Source of the DNA: Vibrio tritonius
GTDB lineage: Bacteria > Pseudomonadota > Gammaproteobacteria > Enterobacterales > Vibrionaceae
DNA length: 64,000 nt
Direction: 5' to 3'
Assembly: GCF_001547935.1 (NCBI RefSeq)
Contig: NZ_AP014635.1
Span: 186,001-250,000 of the forward strand
The notes beneath the pieces are model-generated. The model was given only the letters and a program-made list of their open reading frames with translations, was not told where the DNA came from and did not search any database. A program made the translations under genes and the position numbers. Of the stretch, positions 1 through 8,838 are shown in pieces; position 1 is the stretch's first letter, and each line of letters opens with the position of its first letter.

Positions 1-81
1 TCTGATGACTACGCTAAAGCAAAAAGCCTCGTCGATAACGTTCTTACCCATGTGAAAGCAATTGATATTTCACAGTTGTAG
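1..81 (+). CDS. 3' end of an unidentified gene (partial)
   Basis: An open frame runs from base 1 to a TAG stop at 79-81 and encodes 26 C-terminal residues (ending AIDISQL). It is followed at once by a strong terminator, which supports a real gene end. The fragment is too short to name. Its convergent position against the manA/PTS block gives no functional clue. Confidence 0.55.
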   Translation, partial: SDDYAKAKSLVDNVLTHVKAIDISQL

Positions 82-112
82 ATTGTTGTTACTTTGATAG
101 GGTTAATTATTT

Positions 113-145
113 AAAAGCCAGTTCAGTTGTTGAACTGGCTTTTTT
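113..145. terminator. Bidirectional rho-independent terminator
   Basis: A perfect 13-bp stem (113-125 with 131-143) closes a 5-base loop and is flanked by an A-tract on the left and a T-tract on the right. It sits between the convergent gene fragment at 1-81 and manA, so it can serve both strands. Confidence 0.9.
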
Positions 146-157
146 ACCTTTATCCAC

Positions 158-1354
158 TTAATTGTAAACGCGAGCTACGCGTGCTTGTGATTGAATTGTA
201 TATTGCTCAACATAGGCAGGAATAAATACTGACTGCCCTTTTTGTAGCACGAATGTTTCAGATCGGTGGCTAAGTACTACTTCTTCATCTATCGCCATAA
301 TGATTTCTGCACTTTGAGGTTTTACCACTGCTTGCAGTGGTGATGGGTATAACGAAAATTTAAAGTCATTTACAGGAATCGCGTATTTCTGCTCACCAAA
401 TTCATGCACAGTGGGTTCGAGTTTCAATGTATCGAAGGGTTTTTCTTTAAAGGCCGTACAGCTCGCCAGTTCGATAACATCAATATGCTTTGGAGTTAGC
501 CCTGCTCTGAGTACATTATCAGAGTTAGCCATCACTTCTAAGCCAGTTCCTTTTAGATAGGCGTGAGGAGTGCGCGCATCTAAATACATCGCTTCACCAG
601 GTTCTAAGGTTATTACATTTAGAAATAAAGGAGTAAATAACCCGATATCATCAGGATAATGCTGCTTTAAATCCGTAATTAGAGTAAATGGTGAAGAATC
701 ACTAGACTGAGAAAATGATACTAATTCGGAAATAGCCGATTTTTTTTCTAACCCCTGTAGTGAAAGTAATGATATGAAAAAGTGTTTCAAACCATCTTCT
801 GTTTGATTTTTTGTGAATTTTTCAACCAAGGGAACAAGAGTTTTTGAAGCTAATTCTTGAAATAATTCTATTATTTCAATGTGGCTTCTAAATCCATTCA
901 TCGCTTGATATTGAGAGAGAGCATATACAAGTTCAGGTTTATGGTTTGGGTCTTTGTAGTTTCTTATTGGTGAATCTAAAGGGATTTTTGCTAAATTTTC
1001 TTTTTCATAACCAATCTCAGCTTCTTTCTTATCTGGGTGAACTTGGACTGATAAGGCTTTGTCTGCGGCTAACACTTTAAAAAGAAAGGGTAATTCTTGG
1101 TATTTTTGGGCTGTTTTCTCAGATAGGATTTCTTGTCTTGATTGTTCTATTAGTGTGCTTAGTTTTATTGTTTCACCATGCCATTTTACTGTTGAGCAGC
1201 CATTCTGATGTGCACCCATCCATATTTCTGCTTGAGGTAGATGGTTAGGGTTAGGAATATCAAATAGATTAGCTATGGCTGTTTTGCTGCCCCATGCGTA
1301 GTGCTGTATTACATTCTGCATGGGTAAAAATGAGGGGAAATCTGATACTGACAT
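158..1354 (-). CDS. manA: Mannose-6-phosphate isomerase, class I
   Basis: This enzyme interconverts mannose-6-phosphate and fructose-6-phosphate in the cytoplasm, feeding PTS-imported mannose into glycolysis or supplying mannose-6-P for sugar nucleotides. The 398-residue length fits class I (ManA) enzymes. Visible family motifs are the N-terminal QHYAWGS segment, the metal-site VQVHPDKKEA segment near residue 105, and the later TPHAYLKGTGLEVM segment with the second metal ligands and the NVLRAGLTPKHID signature. It lies 129 bases downstream of the PTS EIIABC gene on the same strand, so the two are probably cotranscribed: uptake gives mannose-6-P and ManA converts it. Name confidence is high; the mannose assignment of the operon follows from this gene. 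Confidence 0.95.
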   Translation of the reverse strand: MSVSDFPSFLPMQNVIQHYAWGSKTAIANLFDIPNPNHLPQAEIWMGAHQNGCSTVKWHGETIKLSTLIEQSRQEILSEKTAQKYQELPFLFKVLAADKALSVQVHPDKKEAEIGYEKENLAKIPLDSPIRNYKDPNHKPELVYALSQYQAMNGFRSHIEIIELFQELASKTLVPLVEKFTKNQTEDGLKHFFISLLSLQGLEKKSAISELVSFSQSSDSSPFTLITDLKQHYPDDIGLFTPLFLNVITLEPGEAMYLDARTPHAYLKGTGLEVMANSDNVLRAGLTPKHIDVIELASCTAFKEKPFDTLKLEPTVHEFGEQKYAIPVNDFKFSLYPSPLQAVVKPQSAEIIMAIDEEVVLSHRSETFVLQKGQSVFIPAYVEQYTIQSQARVARVYN

Positions 1355-1443
1355 TTTAGATCCATTCTTTGTTGTGCAGTGGAAAATACACTAATTTTTG
1401 TTAACACATCTTACCTAAGTTTGAGCCATAAGTTAGTGTTAGG

Positions 1444-1471
1444 AAGGGGAAAACGTGCTGGTTATCCCCTT
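1444..1471 (-). other. Hairpin between PTS gene and manA
   Basis: Seven-base arms (AAGGGGA at 1444-1450, TCCCCTT at 1465-1471) could form a stem with a 14-base loop in the mRNA between the PTS gene and manA. There is no T-run after it, so it is more likely a processing or stabilising structure, or chance, than a full terminator. Confidence 0.35.
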
Positions 1472-1483
1472 GTACATTATTTG

Positions 1484-3391
1484 TCAATGATGTTGGTTAG
1501 ATGCTAACAACATTTGTTTTTTTTGATATTTCATTTTCTTCAACATCACACAAGTTACGGCTGTGACTATTGCACCAGCAACCATGCAAAGTAGAGCGGT
1601 TACTGGATGGTTTATCGCTCCAAGTACTGCGACTACTGGCCCACCATGCGCAACACTGTCGGTAATGCCAAAAGTAAAGCCTAATACTGCCGCCACAATT
1701 GAGCCAAGCATATTCGCTGGAATAACTGACATTGGGTCTTGTGCTGCAAATGGTATTGCTCCTTCTGAAATACCAACCAATCCCATAGCTCCCGCCGCTT
1801 TACCCGCTTCGATTTCCGATGCCTCAAAGATATTCATCTTACGGCCGATAATGGTTGCCAGCCCCATACCTAAAGGTGCGGCTGGAATCGCGCAGGCCAT
1901 TGCGCCCATAAATTGTGTTTGTCCACTGGCAATCATACCAACCGAGAACAAGAACGCCACTTTGTTAAATGGACCACCCATATCAAAGCCAGCCATGCCA
2001 CCTAAAACAATACCAAGCAAAATAGTATTACCTGTGCTCATGGTAGTGAGCATTTCTGTAAGGTTGTTCATTAGGGCGGCAATTGGAGCCCCAATCACAA
2101 ACATAAATAAGCCTGCGATAAAAAGGGAGCCAAGGATTGGGGCGATCATGATGGGTACAAGAGGTTGAATAAATTTGTGGTATTGGATGCGAACCACTGC
2201 TCTAACAAAATAGCCGACTAACAGTCCGGCGATGATGGCTCCAATAAAACCAGTACCAGCACTTGCACCGTAAAATGAACCGTTGTTGGCTATCCAGCCT
2301 CCGATAAGCCCGGGGGCTAGTGCAGGGCGATCTGCAATGGCGTAGGCGATGTATCCTGCCAATATTGGAATCATTAAGGTGAAGGATACAGAACCAACAT
2401 CAAGAACTTTATTCCACAAGCTATCTGGTGGAATGGCCATGCCGGCTTCTGTTGGAACCCCACCAATAGCCAGCGATAAGGCGATGAGTAGACCACCGGT
2501 TACGACGAATGGAATCATATGTGATACCCCATTCATCAAATATTTGTAGAGTTCTGGGCGCCCTTTTTCAGTCGACTCTACCGCTGTTGTTTGGTTATCT
2601 CCTTGATAAGTTGGTGCGGATAACGCTCTTTCAATCAGTCCCTTGGCATCTTTAATTGGTGCTTTGACGCCAGTTTGGATCAGTCTTTTTCCTTTAAAGC
2701 GATTCATGTCTACTTGTTTATCACAAGAAACGATAATGGCATCTGCTTGCTCTATTTCTGCTGGTGTTGGGCTGTTTTTTACGCCAATAGAACCATTGGT
2801 TTCAACTTTAATTTTGTACCCTAATGCTGCGGCTCCTTTTTCAAGAGATTCTGCAGCTAAATAGGTGTGGGCGATGCCTGCTGGGCATCCGGTTACACCG
2901 ATTAGATATCCTTTTTTCCCCTGTTCTATGGTCTCTTTTTTTTCTGTTGGCATTAAGAGCAATTCAAGTGCTTCAGCGGAGTTTTTGGCATTGAGAAATT
3001 GAGAAATAAAATCGAGTTCAATGAGCTTTGTCGAGAGTTCAGCCAATACTTCAACGTGGTGGTTGGCATTATTCTCCGGAGAGGCAATCATGAAAAACAG
3101 TTTTGATGGGTTGCCATCTTCTGCTCCATATTCAATGCCGCAACGACTAACGCCAATGACAACCGCAGGAGTAATAACTGATGAGCTTTTCGCATGTGGA
3201 ATTGCTACACCATCATCAAATCCAGTATTACCTAAAGCTTCTCTGGCGTATACGTCATTGATGAATTGGGTTTTATTTGAAATACGTTGATTATCTAAAA
3301 GTGCTTGAGCTAACTCATCGAATACTTCTTCTTTCGTTGTTGCTGTGAGGTTCAGAAGTATGAGTTGCTCATTGATTAGTTCGTTGATCAT
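1484..3391 (-). CDS. PTS fructose/mannose-type EIIABC permease
   Basis: This is a sugar-specific phosphotransferase transporter of the fructose family in A-B-C order. The EIIA domain covers about residues 1-145 with the phospho-His in GVAIPHAKS (H66 from this start). The EIIB domain follows with the phospho-Cys in GVTGCPAGIAHTY (C169). The EIIC membrane domain fills the last 330 or so residues with multiple hydrophobic segments. The frame extends to an ATG at 3409, but the ATG at 3391 has an AGGGG Shine-Dalgarno seven bases upstream, so I take 3391 (635 aa). It is upstream of manA and divergent from an AraC regulator, an arrangement that recalls V. cholerae VC1825-VC1827, where as I recall the transporter takes mannose. 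Mannose is therefore the favoured substrate; fructose is possible. Confidence 0.93.
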   Translation of the reverse strand: MINELINEQLILLNLTATTKEEVFDELAQALLDNQRISNKTQFINDVYAREALGNTGFDDGVAIPHAKSSSVITPAVVIGVSRCGIEYGAEDGNPSKLFFMIASPENNANHHVEVLAELSTKLIELDFISQFLNAKNSAEALELLLMPTEKKETIEQGKKGYLIGVTGCPAGIAHTYLAAESLEKGAAALGYKIKVETNGSIGVKNSPTPAEIEQADAIIVSCDKQVDMNRFKGKRLIQTGVKAPIKDAKGLIERALSAPTYQGDNQTTAVESTEKGRPELYKYLMNGVSHMIPFVVTGGLLIALSLAIGGVPTEAGMAIPPDSLWNKVLDVGSVSFTLMIPILAGYIAYAIADRPALAPGLIGGWIANNGSFYGASAGTGFIGAIIAGLLVGYFVRAVVRIQYHKFIQPLVPIMIAPILGSLFIAGLFMFVIGAPIAALMNNLTEMLTTMSTGNTILLGIVLGGMAGFDMGGPFNKVAFLFSVGMIASGQTQFMGAMACAIPAAPLGMGLATIIGRKMNIFEASEIEAGKAAGAMGLVGISEGAIPFAAQDPMSVIPANMLGSIVAAVLGFTFGITDSVAHGGPVVAVLGAINHPVTALLCMVAGAIVTAVTCVMLKKMKYQKKQMLLASNQHH

Positions 3392-3409
3392 GAGGTGACC
3401 CCTGTTCAT

Positions 3410-3589
3410 TTTTATTGTGCGGTTATTGTGGGATTAGGACCGAATAATAAATAGAGGACTCATAATTCATTTACTGGATTTTTGTAACCTCAAAAAAGGT
3501 TCGTGATCTAGGTCGTTTTTCCTATTCTGCACATAAAGTGACGTTATCAACCGTGGTAGCATCGCCTTGGATCGTGTGGAGATAAATGA
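3410..3589. promoter_or_regulatory. Divergent promoter region, PTS/AraC
   Basis: This 180-base gap lies between the divergently transcribed EIIABC and AraC genes and must hold both promoters. An inverted repeat AACCT-N6-AGGTT at 3486-3501 is a possible operator for the AraC protein or a Cra-like regulator. No convincing -35/-10 pair was assigned. Confidence 0.4.
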
Positions 3590-4435
3590 ATGGAAAGTGT
3601 TTTTACTAATATTCTAGGTGCAGTATTGGAGGAAAGAGAGAGTTGTCACCAGATATGGTTTGCTCAGGATAATTTGACACCACCGCCATTTAGTTACCAA
3701 GTGAACTTTCCACGTTTAGAGTTGGTTCTTAAAGGTAAATATCATAATCAGCTAGATGATGGAGGGCATAGCATTGTTGAAGCTGACATTATGGTTGGGG
3801 ATGCACTTTACATTCCACCTAACTGTTGGAATAAGCCGAATTGGGATGACGAATGCTCTGTGCTGAGTTTGCTTTACGGTAAACGTCAGTTAGGATTTAG
3901 TTTTGTTGCCAAGCGTGCCGGAGAGGTGGGATTTTATGATGTGCAAAAGCATAGTGTTCCCACAAGAACAGGTTTTGCTATCGACAATATTCTTGAAAGC
4001 TTAAATGCGTTAGCGAGAGAGACCAAGCGTCAGCCAATGGGAGAACATTTGTTGTGTGCTCTGTTAAGTTACACGACTTCGATGATTCAACTTCCCTTAA
4101 ATGGTTCTCACAATCATAGTAAGGACCTTTATCAAGGGATATGTATTTATATCCAAGAAAACTTTCATCGCTCTATCTCTCGTGAATCAATTGCGGCAAG
4201 GTTTCATATTTCTCCTAATCATTTATCTCGTTTATTTCGTCAGCAAGGCCATATGACATTGGCTGATTACATGACGTGGGTTCGTATGGAGCGAGCTAAG
4301 TTTATGTTGAAGAAATATCAATTTCGGTTATGTGATGTATCTACCCGATGTGGATATCAAGATGTAAATTATTTTTGTCGTGTATTTAAAACGAGGACTG
4401 GCATGACGCCATCCCAATATAGAGCTTCTATGTAG
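3590..4435 (+). CDS. AraC-family transcriptional regulator
   Basis: This is a 281-residue regulator with an N-terminal sugar-sensing cupin-like half and a C-terminal double helix-turn-helix AraC/XylS domain from about residue 180. The second HTH ends in the typical GYQDVNYFCRVFKTRTGMTP signature with SQYR. A GGAG ribosome site eight bases upstream selects the ATG at 3590 rather than the out-of-frame ATG at 3586. It is divergent from the PTS EIIABC-manA operon and convergent with the EIIA-like gene, overlapping it by 8 bases. The likely role is control of the neighbouring PTS genes in response to the sugar; this is inferred from position. Confidence 0.9.
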   Translation: MESVFTNILGAVLEERESCHQIWFAQDNLTPPPFSYQVNFPRLELVLKGKYHNQLDDGGHSIVEADIMVGDALYIPPNCWNKPNWDDECSVLSLLYGKRQLGFSFVAKRAGEVGFYDVQKHSVPTRTGFAIDNILESLNALARETKRQPMGEHLLCALLSYTTSMIQLPLNGSHNHSKDLYQGICIYIQENFHRSISRESIAARFHISPNHLSRLFRQQGHMTLADYMTWVRMERAKFMLKKYQFRLCDVSTRCGYQDVNYFCRVFKTRTGMTPSQYRASM

Positions 4436-5213
4436 AGCGATATGGGGTAGAAAGAATGTAGCGGCATGCTGCATATAGGCTTTCTTCTCTTTGATACACT
4501 AACATCTGTTGTCCGTGAGTTTCATCTAATAGCCATCGAGTTAGGTGAGTACTGGAAATGATCATGTCTCTTGAACTTCCCTCGGGGAGCAAAAGTGCAA
4601 TGGATAGTGAAATCGGCGGTTGAGATAAATGGGCGCTCCAGTGGATTGGTGTTAATAATGGAAGCACTACTAACGTTAAGTTGTGAACGCATGGCGACAT
4701 AGCGTGTGGAATGGCAATTCCATTCGGTAAGCCGGTTGAGCTGATGTTTTCTCTACTCGCTAGTTGTTCGTATAAAAATAGAGGGTTTTCGTTAGCCGCT
4801 AAGTTTGCAATAGTTTGGAGCACATCTTGCTTGTTTTGGTAAGGCTGATTTTTGGCATAGTGCCAAGATAGACTAAAGGGTAAATTAAGCGCTGGTTCTT
4901 TCTCGATTGCCGACAAACTATGCTGTTTACAGGATGTTGAAAGAATATTTGAGTGTTCTCGAACGGCTTCAGTAAACACCATACATGCCAATTCGGCATC
5001 ACTTCCTTCTATCACTATTTGGCATAAATCGTTGGGCTTGTTTACCATGGTGAGCGAGCGTAATACATCGCTCATATCGACTTGCCGATTTTTTACAAAA
5101 TTAAATAGCACAATTTGCGATTTGAAATAGAGGGTCAGCTTTTTCAGGTGTTGCAGGTGCCAACTTGGTAGACCTTCTATGGGAACAAGAAACGTGATGG
5201 AAGTTTTAAACAT
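4428..5213 (-). CDS. HPr-like domain fused to fructose-type PTS EIIA
   Basis: The C-terminal half (about residues 115-258) is a fructose/nitrogen-type EIIA domain with the phospho-acceptor in GIAIPHAMS (H170). The first 85 or so residues align by eye to HPr along their whole length: the segment around GLPSWHLQHLKKL matches the HPr active-site loop and helix, and IVIEGSDAELA matches the last strand and helix. The active-site His of HPr is replaced by Pro (GLP instead of GLH), so this domain probably cannot carry phosphate in the normal way. The gene is two bases downstream of the EIIB gene. No EIIC lies beside the pair, so they either serve the EIIC at 1484-3391 or another permease, or act as a signalling relay to the AraC protein. 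In V. cholerae a similar gene (VC1824, from memory) is annotated only as EIIA. Confidence 0.85.
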   Translation of the reverse strand: MFKTSITFLVPIEGLPSWHLQHLKKLTLYFKSQIVLFNFVKNRQVDMSDVLRSLTMVNKPNDLCQIVIEGSDAELACMVFTEAVREHSNILSTSCKQHSLSAIEKEPALNLPFSLSWHYAKNQPYQNKQDVLQTIANLAANENPLFLYEQLASRENISSTGLPNGIAIPHAMSPCVHNLTLVVLPLLTPIHWSAHLSQPPISLSIALLLPEGSSRDMIISSTHLTRWLLDETHGQQMLVYQREESLYAACRYILSTPYRST

Positions 5214-5215
5214 GC

Positions 5216-5515
5216 CTAACTCACATATTTGGTGAGTACACTGTGCACATCAACTAATACGGTTTCAATAGGAATTGTGATTGGTCGACAACCATGAAAT
5301 CGTTCAATACCCTCGATTTTTATATCAGAGACAATTATCTGGATATCAGATGTGGCGATGTCATTAACCGTTAGTGTATTTTCGATACCCATAGCGCCTT
5401 GGGTCTCAACTTTGATGGTTAACCCTAGCCGATGTGCTTCTTTCTGCAATAAATCGGCTGCCATATATGTATGGGCTATTCCGGTTGGGCAAGCGGTGAC
5501 TGCGACAATTTTCAA
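5216..5515 (-). CDS. PTS fructose-type EIIB, stand-alone
   Basis: This 99-residue single-domain protein is a fructose-family EIIB, which passes phosphate from an EIIA His to a sugar in an EIIC. The phospho-Cys is C9 in AVTACPTGIAHTYMA, and the length matches an isolated EIIB domain. It is the first gene of a two-gene operon with the HPr-like/EIIA gene, separated by two bases. Its own membrane domain is missing here. Confidence 0.92.
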   Translation of the reverse strand: MKIVAVTACPTGIAHTYMAADLLQKEAHRLGLTIKVETQGAMGIENTLTVNDIATSDIQIIVSDIKIEGIERFHGCRPITIPIETVLVDVHSVLTKYVS

Positions 5516-5668
5516 TGTATGGCTCCGCGAAAGTATGATGTTGCGATTATACGAAGCTCGTTATGAAATTTCTCACGCAATATGCTTAAGTTTGATCCGC
5601 GAGTGAAACTAATCATATTGCTTACTATTTTTAGTAATCTAACAGCGATACTAATTTAGGTTTAATCT

Positions 5669-6736
5669 ATGAAAATCCTTATCACAGGTGGTGCCGGTTT
5701 TATTGGTTCCGCAGTCATCCGTTATATTATCGAACATACCTCAGATTCGGTTGTGAATGTCGATAAGTTGACTTACGCAGGGAATCTAGAATCGCTGTTA
5801 AGCGTTGATACAAGTGAACGTTACGTTTTTGAACAAGCAGACATTTGTGATCGCGCTGCGATGGAGCGCATTTTTACTCAGCATCAGCCCGATGCCGTTA
5901 TGCACTTGGCGGCTGAGTCCCATGTTGACCGTTCAATTGATGGCCCTGCCGCATTTATTGAAACCAATATTGTAGGTACTTATACCTTATTAGAGGCTAC
6001 TCGTGAGTATTGGAATACGCTTGAAGAGCCTAGTAAAAGTGCTTTTCGTTTCCATCACATTTCAACCGATGAGGTGTATGGCGATTTGGGCAAAGAAAGA
6101 GGGTTATTTACCGAATCAACAGCTTATTCACCATCGAGTCCTTATTCTGCCTCCAAAGCTTCAAGCGATCATCTTGTGCGTGCATGGCATCGTACATTTG
6201 GTTTGCCTGTGGTTATCACCAACTGTTCCAATAATTACGGGCCTTACCAGTTCCCAGAAAAGCTGATTCCACTCATAATTCAACATGCCCTGGTAGGTAA
6301 AGCATTGCCTATTTATGGTGATGGTATGCAGATTCGTGATTGGTTATTTGTGGAAGACCATGCTCGCGCTTTGTTCAAAGTGATGACAAAGGGCGAGGTA
6401 GGCGAAACTTATAATATCGGCGGGCATAATGAGAAAGCCAATATCGATGTGGTCAGAACCATTTGTTCGTTACTTGAAGAGTTGGTGCCAAACAAACCAG
6501 AAAATGTCGAACACTATGCGGATTTAATTACTTTTGTGGCTGATAGGCCGGGACATGATGTTCGTTATGCCATTGATGCCAGCAAGATTGCCCGTGAATT
6601 AAATTGGATGCCGCAAGAGACATTTGAATCCGGCTTACGCAAGACGATTGAATGGTATCTTTCTCACCAAACGTGGTGTAGCAGAGTACTAGATGGCTCT
6701 TACGCTTTACAGCGTTTAGGTTGTCATAGTGACTAA
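5669..6736 (+). CDS. rfbB: dTDP-glucose 4,6-dehydratase
   Basis: This NAD-dependent short-chain dehydrogenase/reductase converts dTDP-glucose to dTDP-4-keto-6-deoxyglucose for deoxysugar synthesis. The N-terminal Rossmann motif [12 protein letters not shown], the [12 protein letters not shown] segment, the catalytic [11 protein letters not shown] and the YSASKA motif (Tyr-Lys pair) are all present. The length of 355 aa is normal. It is alone: no rfbA, rfbC or rfbD is adjacent, and a terminator follows. It probably supplies a 6-deoxysugar precursor to the polysaccharide locus that begins 730 bases downstream, using thymidylyltransferase and later enzymes encoded elsewhere. Confidence 0.95.
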   Translation: MKILITGGAGFIGSAVIRYIIEHTSDSVVNVDKLTYAGNLESLLSVDTSERYVFEQADICDRAAMERIFTQHQPDAVMHLAAESHVDRSIDGPAAFIETNIVGTYTLLEATREYWNTLEEPSKSAFRFHHISTDEVYGDLGKERGLFTESTAYSPSSPYSASKASSDHLVRAWHRTFGLPVVITNCSNNYGPYQFPEKLIPLIIQHALVGKALPIYGDGMQIRDWLFVEDHARALFKVMTKGEVGETYNIGGHNEKANIDVVRTICSLLEELVPNKPENVEHYADLITFVADRPGHDVRYAIDASKIARELNWMPQETFESGLRKTIEWYLSHQTWCSRVLDGSYALQRLGCHSD

Positions 6737-6813
6737 TAATCTTAAGAAATAACCGTATATTTATATCTAATCAGTGTAAGAACGAAAATAAATTTATTAT
6801 GTATTTATAAGAT

Positions 6814-6837
6814 AAAGGAGTCTTGGCTCCTTTTTTT
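6814..6837 (+). terminator. Terminator after rfbB
   Basis: A 7-bp stem (AAAGGAG paired with CTCCTTT) with a six-base loop is followed by a T-run. It separates rfbB from the wza operon. Confidence 0.85.
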
Positions 6838-7469
6838 ATACTTTAAATTCTATATCTTTCTATTTTTAAATTTGTTTATAACTTCCTTTTTTATCTATTA
6901 TTTAAAATAAAGTTATTTAAATGGAAATCTAATTCTAACGACAATGTTTTGAAAGTAATAAATTCGTTATTTATATACGTTGAAAGGTTTTACATTTGTA
7001 TTTACGAGTGAGTTATAGCATGCCACTCTGCATGCTTGAATGATACTGGTATAAAAATCATCCGGTTATGCATAGTTACGAGCTGTTGGTTATTGAATGA
7101 GTTTTTATAGTACGATGTTTTCTTTGGTGCTGATTGGTTGTTTTATGACTGGCCCAAGAAGATGGCGTGTTAAGTCTTATGCCCAAAAAAATGTGAAGTT
7201 TTTATTTTATTCATGCTTTTTCAATAAATTTATTTATTGTTTTTAGTTACATATTCCATTTATTAATCCATTTCTTTCAAATAAGTGATCTTCTTCCAAT
7301 ATTTTTTGTTTACGAATGAAAGTTATTTTTGCGTCAAGATTTCAAATATTGGGTAAAAATTCAAAATGACGCTTGTTTCGTGTAGAAAAAAAGCGTTAAT
7401 TACATAATTATATTTTGCATTAAATAAAAAGTTTAATTCACGTCGCAACATTCAAGCAGGAGAGGGCCA
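6838..7469 (+). promoter_or_regulatory. Long AT-rich leader before wza
   Basis: About 630 bases without a credible gene precede wza and are markedly AT-rich, as is common for H-NS-silenced capsule promoters. A perfect inverted repeat AGCATGC-N6-GCATGCT lies at 7017-7036 and could be a regulator site. I found no ops/JUMPstart core (GGCGGTAG) here. The start of wza has a good AGGAGAG ribosome site at about 7459. Confidence 0.45.
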
Positions 7470-8627
7470 TTGATAAACAAGGTTGTTTCACTAAGTATAC
7501 TGTCGTGCGCATTAGTTGGATGCACGGTGTTACCCGGGGGAGGGCTGTCTACTTATGATAAGCATGTTATCTATACGAAATCGAAAGATGGAAAATCCTC
7601 TGCTTCAAAAGTGAATGTTTACCCTCTTAATCCCGATCTGATTAATAAGCTAAGGGATGAACAAATTGTTCCAACTGGCAAAGCCAATGATGCGTTATAC
7701 CAACAGCTGATTTCATACCAGTACCACATTGGCCCTGGCGATGTACTTAACGTGACGATTTGGGACCACCCAGAGCTGACTATTCCTGCTGGTTCTTATC
7801 GTAGCTCGACTGAAGCGGGTAACTGGGTTCACGCCGATGGCACTATTTACTATCCCTACATTGGCAAACTTCATGTGGCTGGGAAAACCGTTTCAGAAGT
7901 GCGTGACCTCATTGCCAAGAAAATTGATTACTACATTGAAGACCCACAAGTGGACGTCAACATCGCGGCATTTCGTTCGCAAAAATGTTACGTCACCGGG
8001 GAAGTGAATGATCAAAGTGAACAGGCCATCACCAATATTCCTATGACTATTCTCGATGCGATTAACAAAGCTGGCGGCATAACTAAAGATGCCGATTGGC
8101 AGAACATTACGTTAACGCGCAACGGAGTCGAACAGCACCTTTCTCTGTATGCCTTGATGCAAAAAGGCGACTTAACCCAAAACCGGTTATTACAAAATGG
8201 CGACATCATTCATGTGCCACGTAATGACGAACAAAAAGTGTTTGTGATGGGTGAAGTAGGGCAATCGCAAGTGTTACGCATTGGTCGCACTGGGATGAGC
8301 CTAACTGAAGCGCTTGCCGATGCTGGTGGTATTGATGAGAAAGAAGCGGATGCTACTGGGATCTTCGTGATTCGCAGTACGGCGGCAGAGCGCATTAAGC
8401 GCAAAGATGCCGACTCTAGTGTGATAGCGAATGTGTACCAACTGGATATGCAGGATGCGTCTTCTCTCGTAATGGGCACGGAATTTAGGCTCCAACCTTA
8501 CGATGTGGTTTATGTGACCGCAGCGCCTGTGGCTCGTTGGAACCGTTTGATTGAACAAATTACACCATCGATTACCAACTTCAACAACTTGACCGAAGGT
8601 GTTCTACGCGTACGTACTTGGCCATAG
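7470..8627 (+). CDS. wza: Outer-membrane polysaccharide export lipoprotein, Wza family
   Basis: Wza forms the outer-membrane translocon that exports capsule or exopolysaccharide. The 385-residue protein has a lipoprotein signal with lipobox LVGC (Cys about residue 18), the poly-export domain (YHIGPGDVLNVTIWDHPEL near residue 90) and repeated SLBB segments (CYVTGEVN, VFVMGEVGQ). The C-terminus ends in an amphipathic helix with a Trp, as in Wza. The start codon is TTG, supported by AGGAGAG seven bases upstream. The next gene is wzc; no wzb phosphatase lies between them. Confidence 0.93.
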   Translation: MINKVVSLSILSCALVGCTVLPGGGLSTYDKHVIYTKSKDGKSSASKVNVYPLNPDLINKLRDEQIVPTGKANDALYQQLISYQYHIGPGDVLNVTIWDHPELTIPAGSYRSSTEAGNWVHADGTIYYPYIGKLHVAGKTVSEVRDLIAKKIDYYIEDPQVDVNIAAFRSQKCYVTGEVNDQSEQAITNIPMTILDAINKAGGITKDADWQNITLTRNGVEQHLSLYALMQKGDLTQNRLLQNGDIIHVPRNDEQKVFVMGEVGQSQVLRIGRTGMSLTEALADAGGIDEKEADATGIFVIRSTAAERIKRKDADSSVIANVYQLDMQDASSLVMGTEFRLQPYDVVYVTAAPVARWNRLIEQITPSITNFNNLTEGVLRVRTWP

Positions 8628-8645
8628 AAACCAAGGCTGGCTACA

Positions 8646-8676
8646 CAATGTGGGGAGAGCTTATCGCCCCACATTG
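8646..8676 (+). other. Perfect hairpin between wza and wzc
   Basis: CAATGTGGGG at 8646-8655 pairs perfectly with CCCCACATTG at 8667-8676 around an 11-base loop, 18 bases after the wza stop. No T-run follows, so it is not a standard terminator. It could set the wza:wzc ratio by partial termination or mRNA processing. Confidence 0.5.
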
Positions 8677-8838
8677 CTTAGCCGCAACAAGCTGTCTTCC
8701 AGACCCTTTTCAACAACGTGAAGCATTATTTGAACTGTCTTTTAAGTTAATCGATAAATCGCAAAGTCCTGGATAGGAAAATGCCATTTTCTTACACGAC
8801 TTTCCTTGGACACTAGCCTTAAAGCGAAAAGATATACA

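Noticed and set aside
1563..2168. Plus-strand open frame inside the PTS gene
   Set aside because: It is the complement of the membrane domain of the PTS permease, with a product of shadow-type composition and no ribosome site.
6838..7469. JUMPstart/ops element before the polysaccharide operon
   Set aside because: No GGCGGTAG core was found; RfaH control cannot be claimed.
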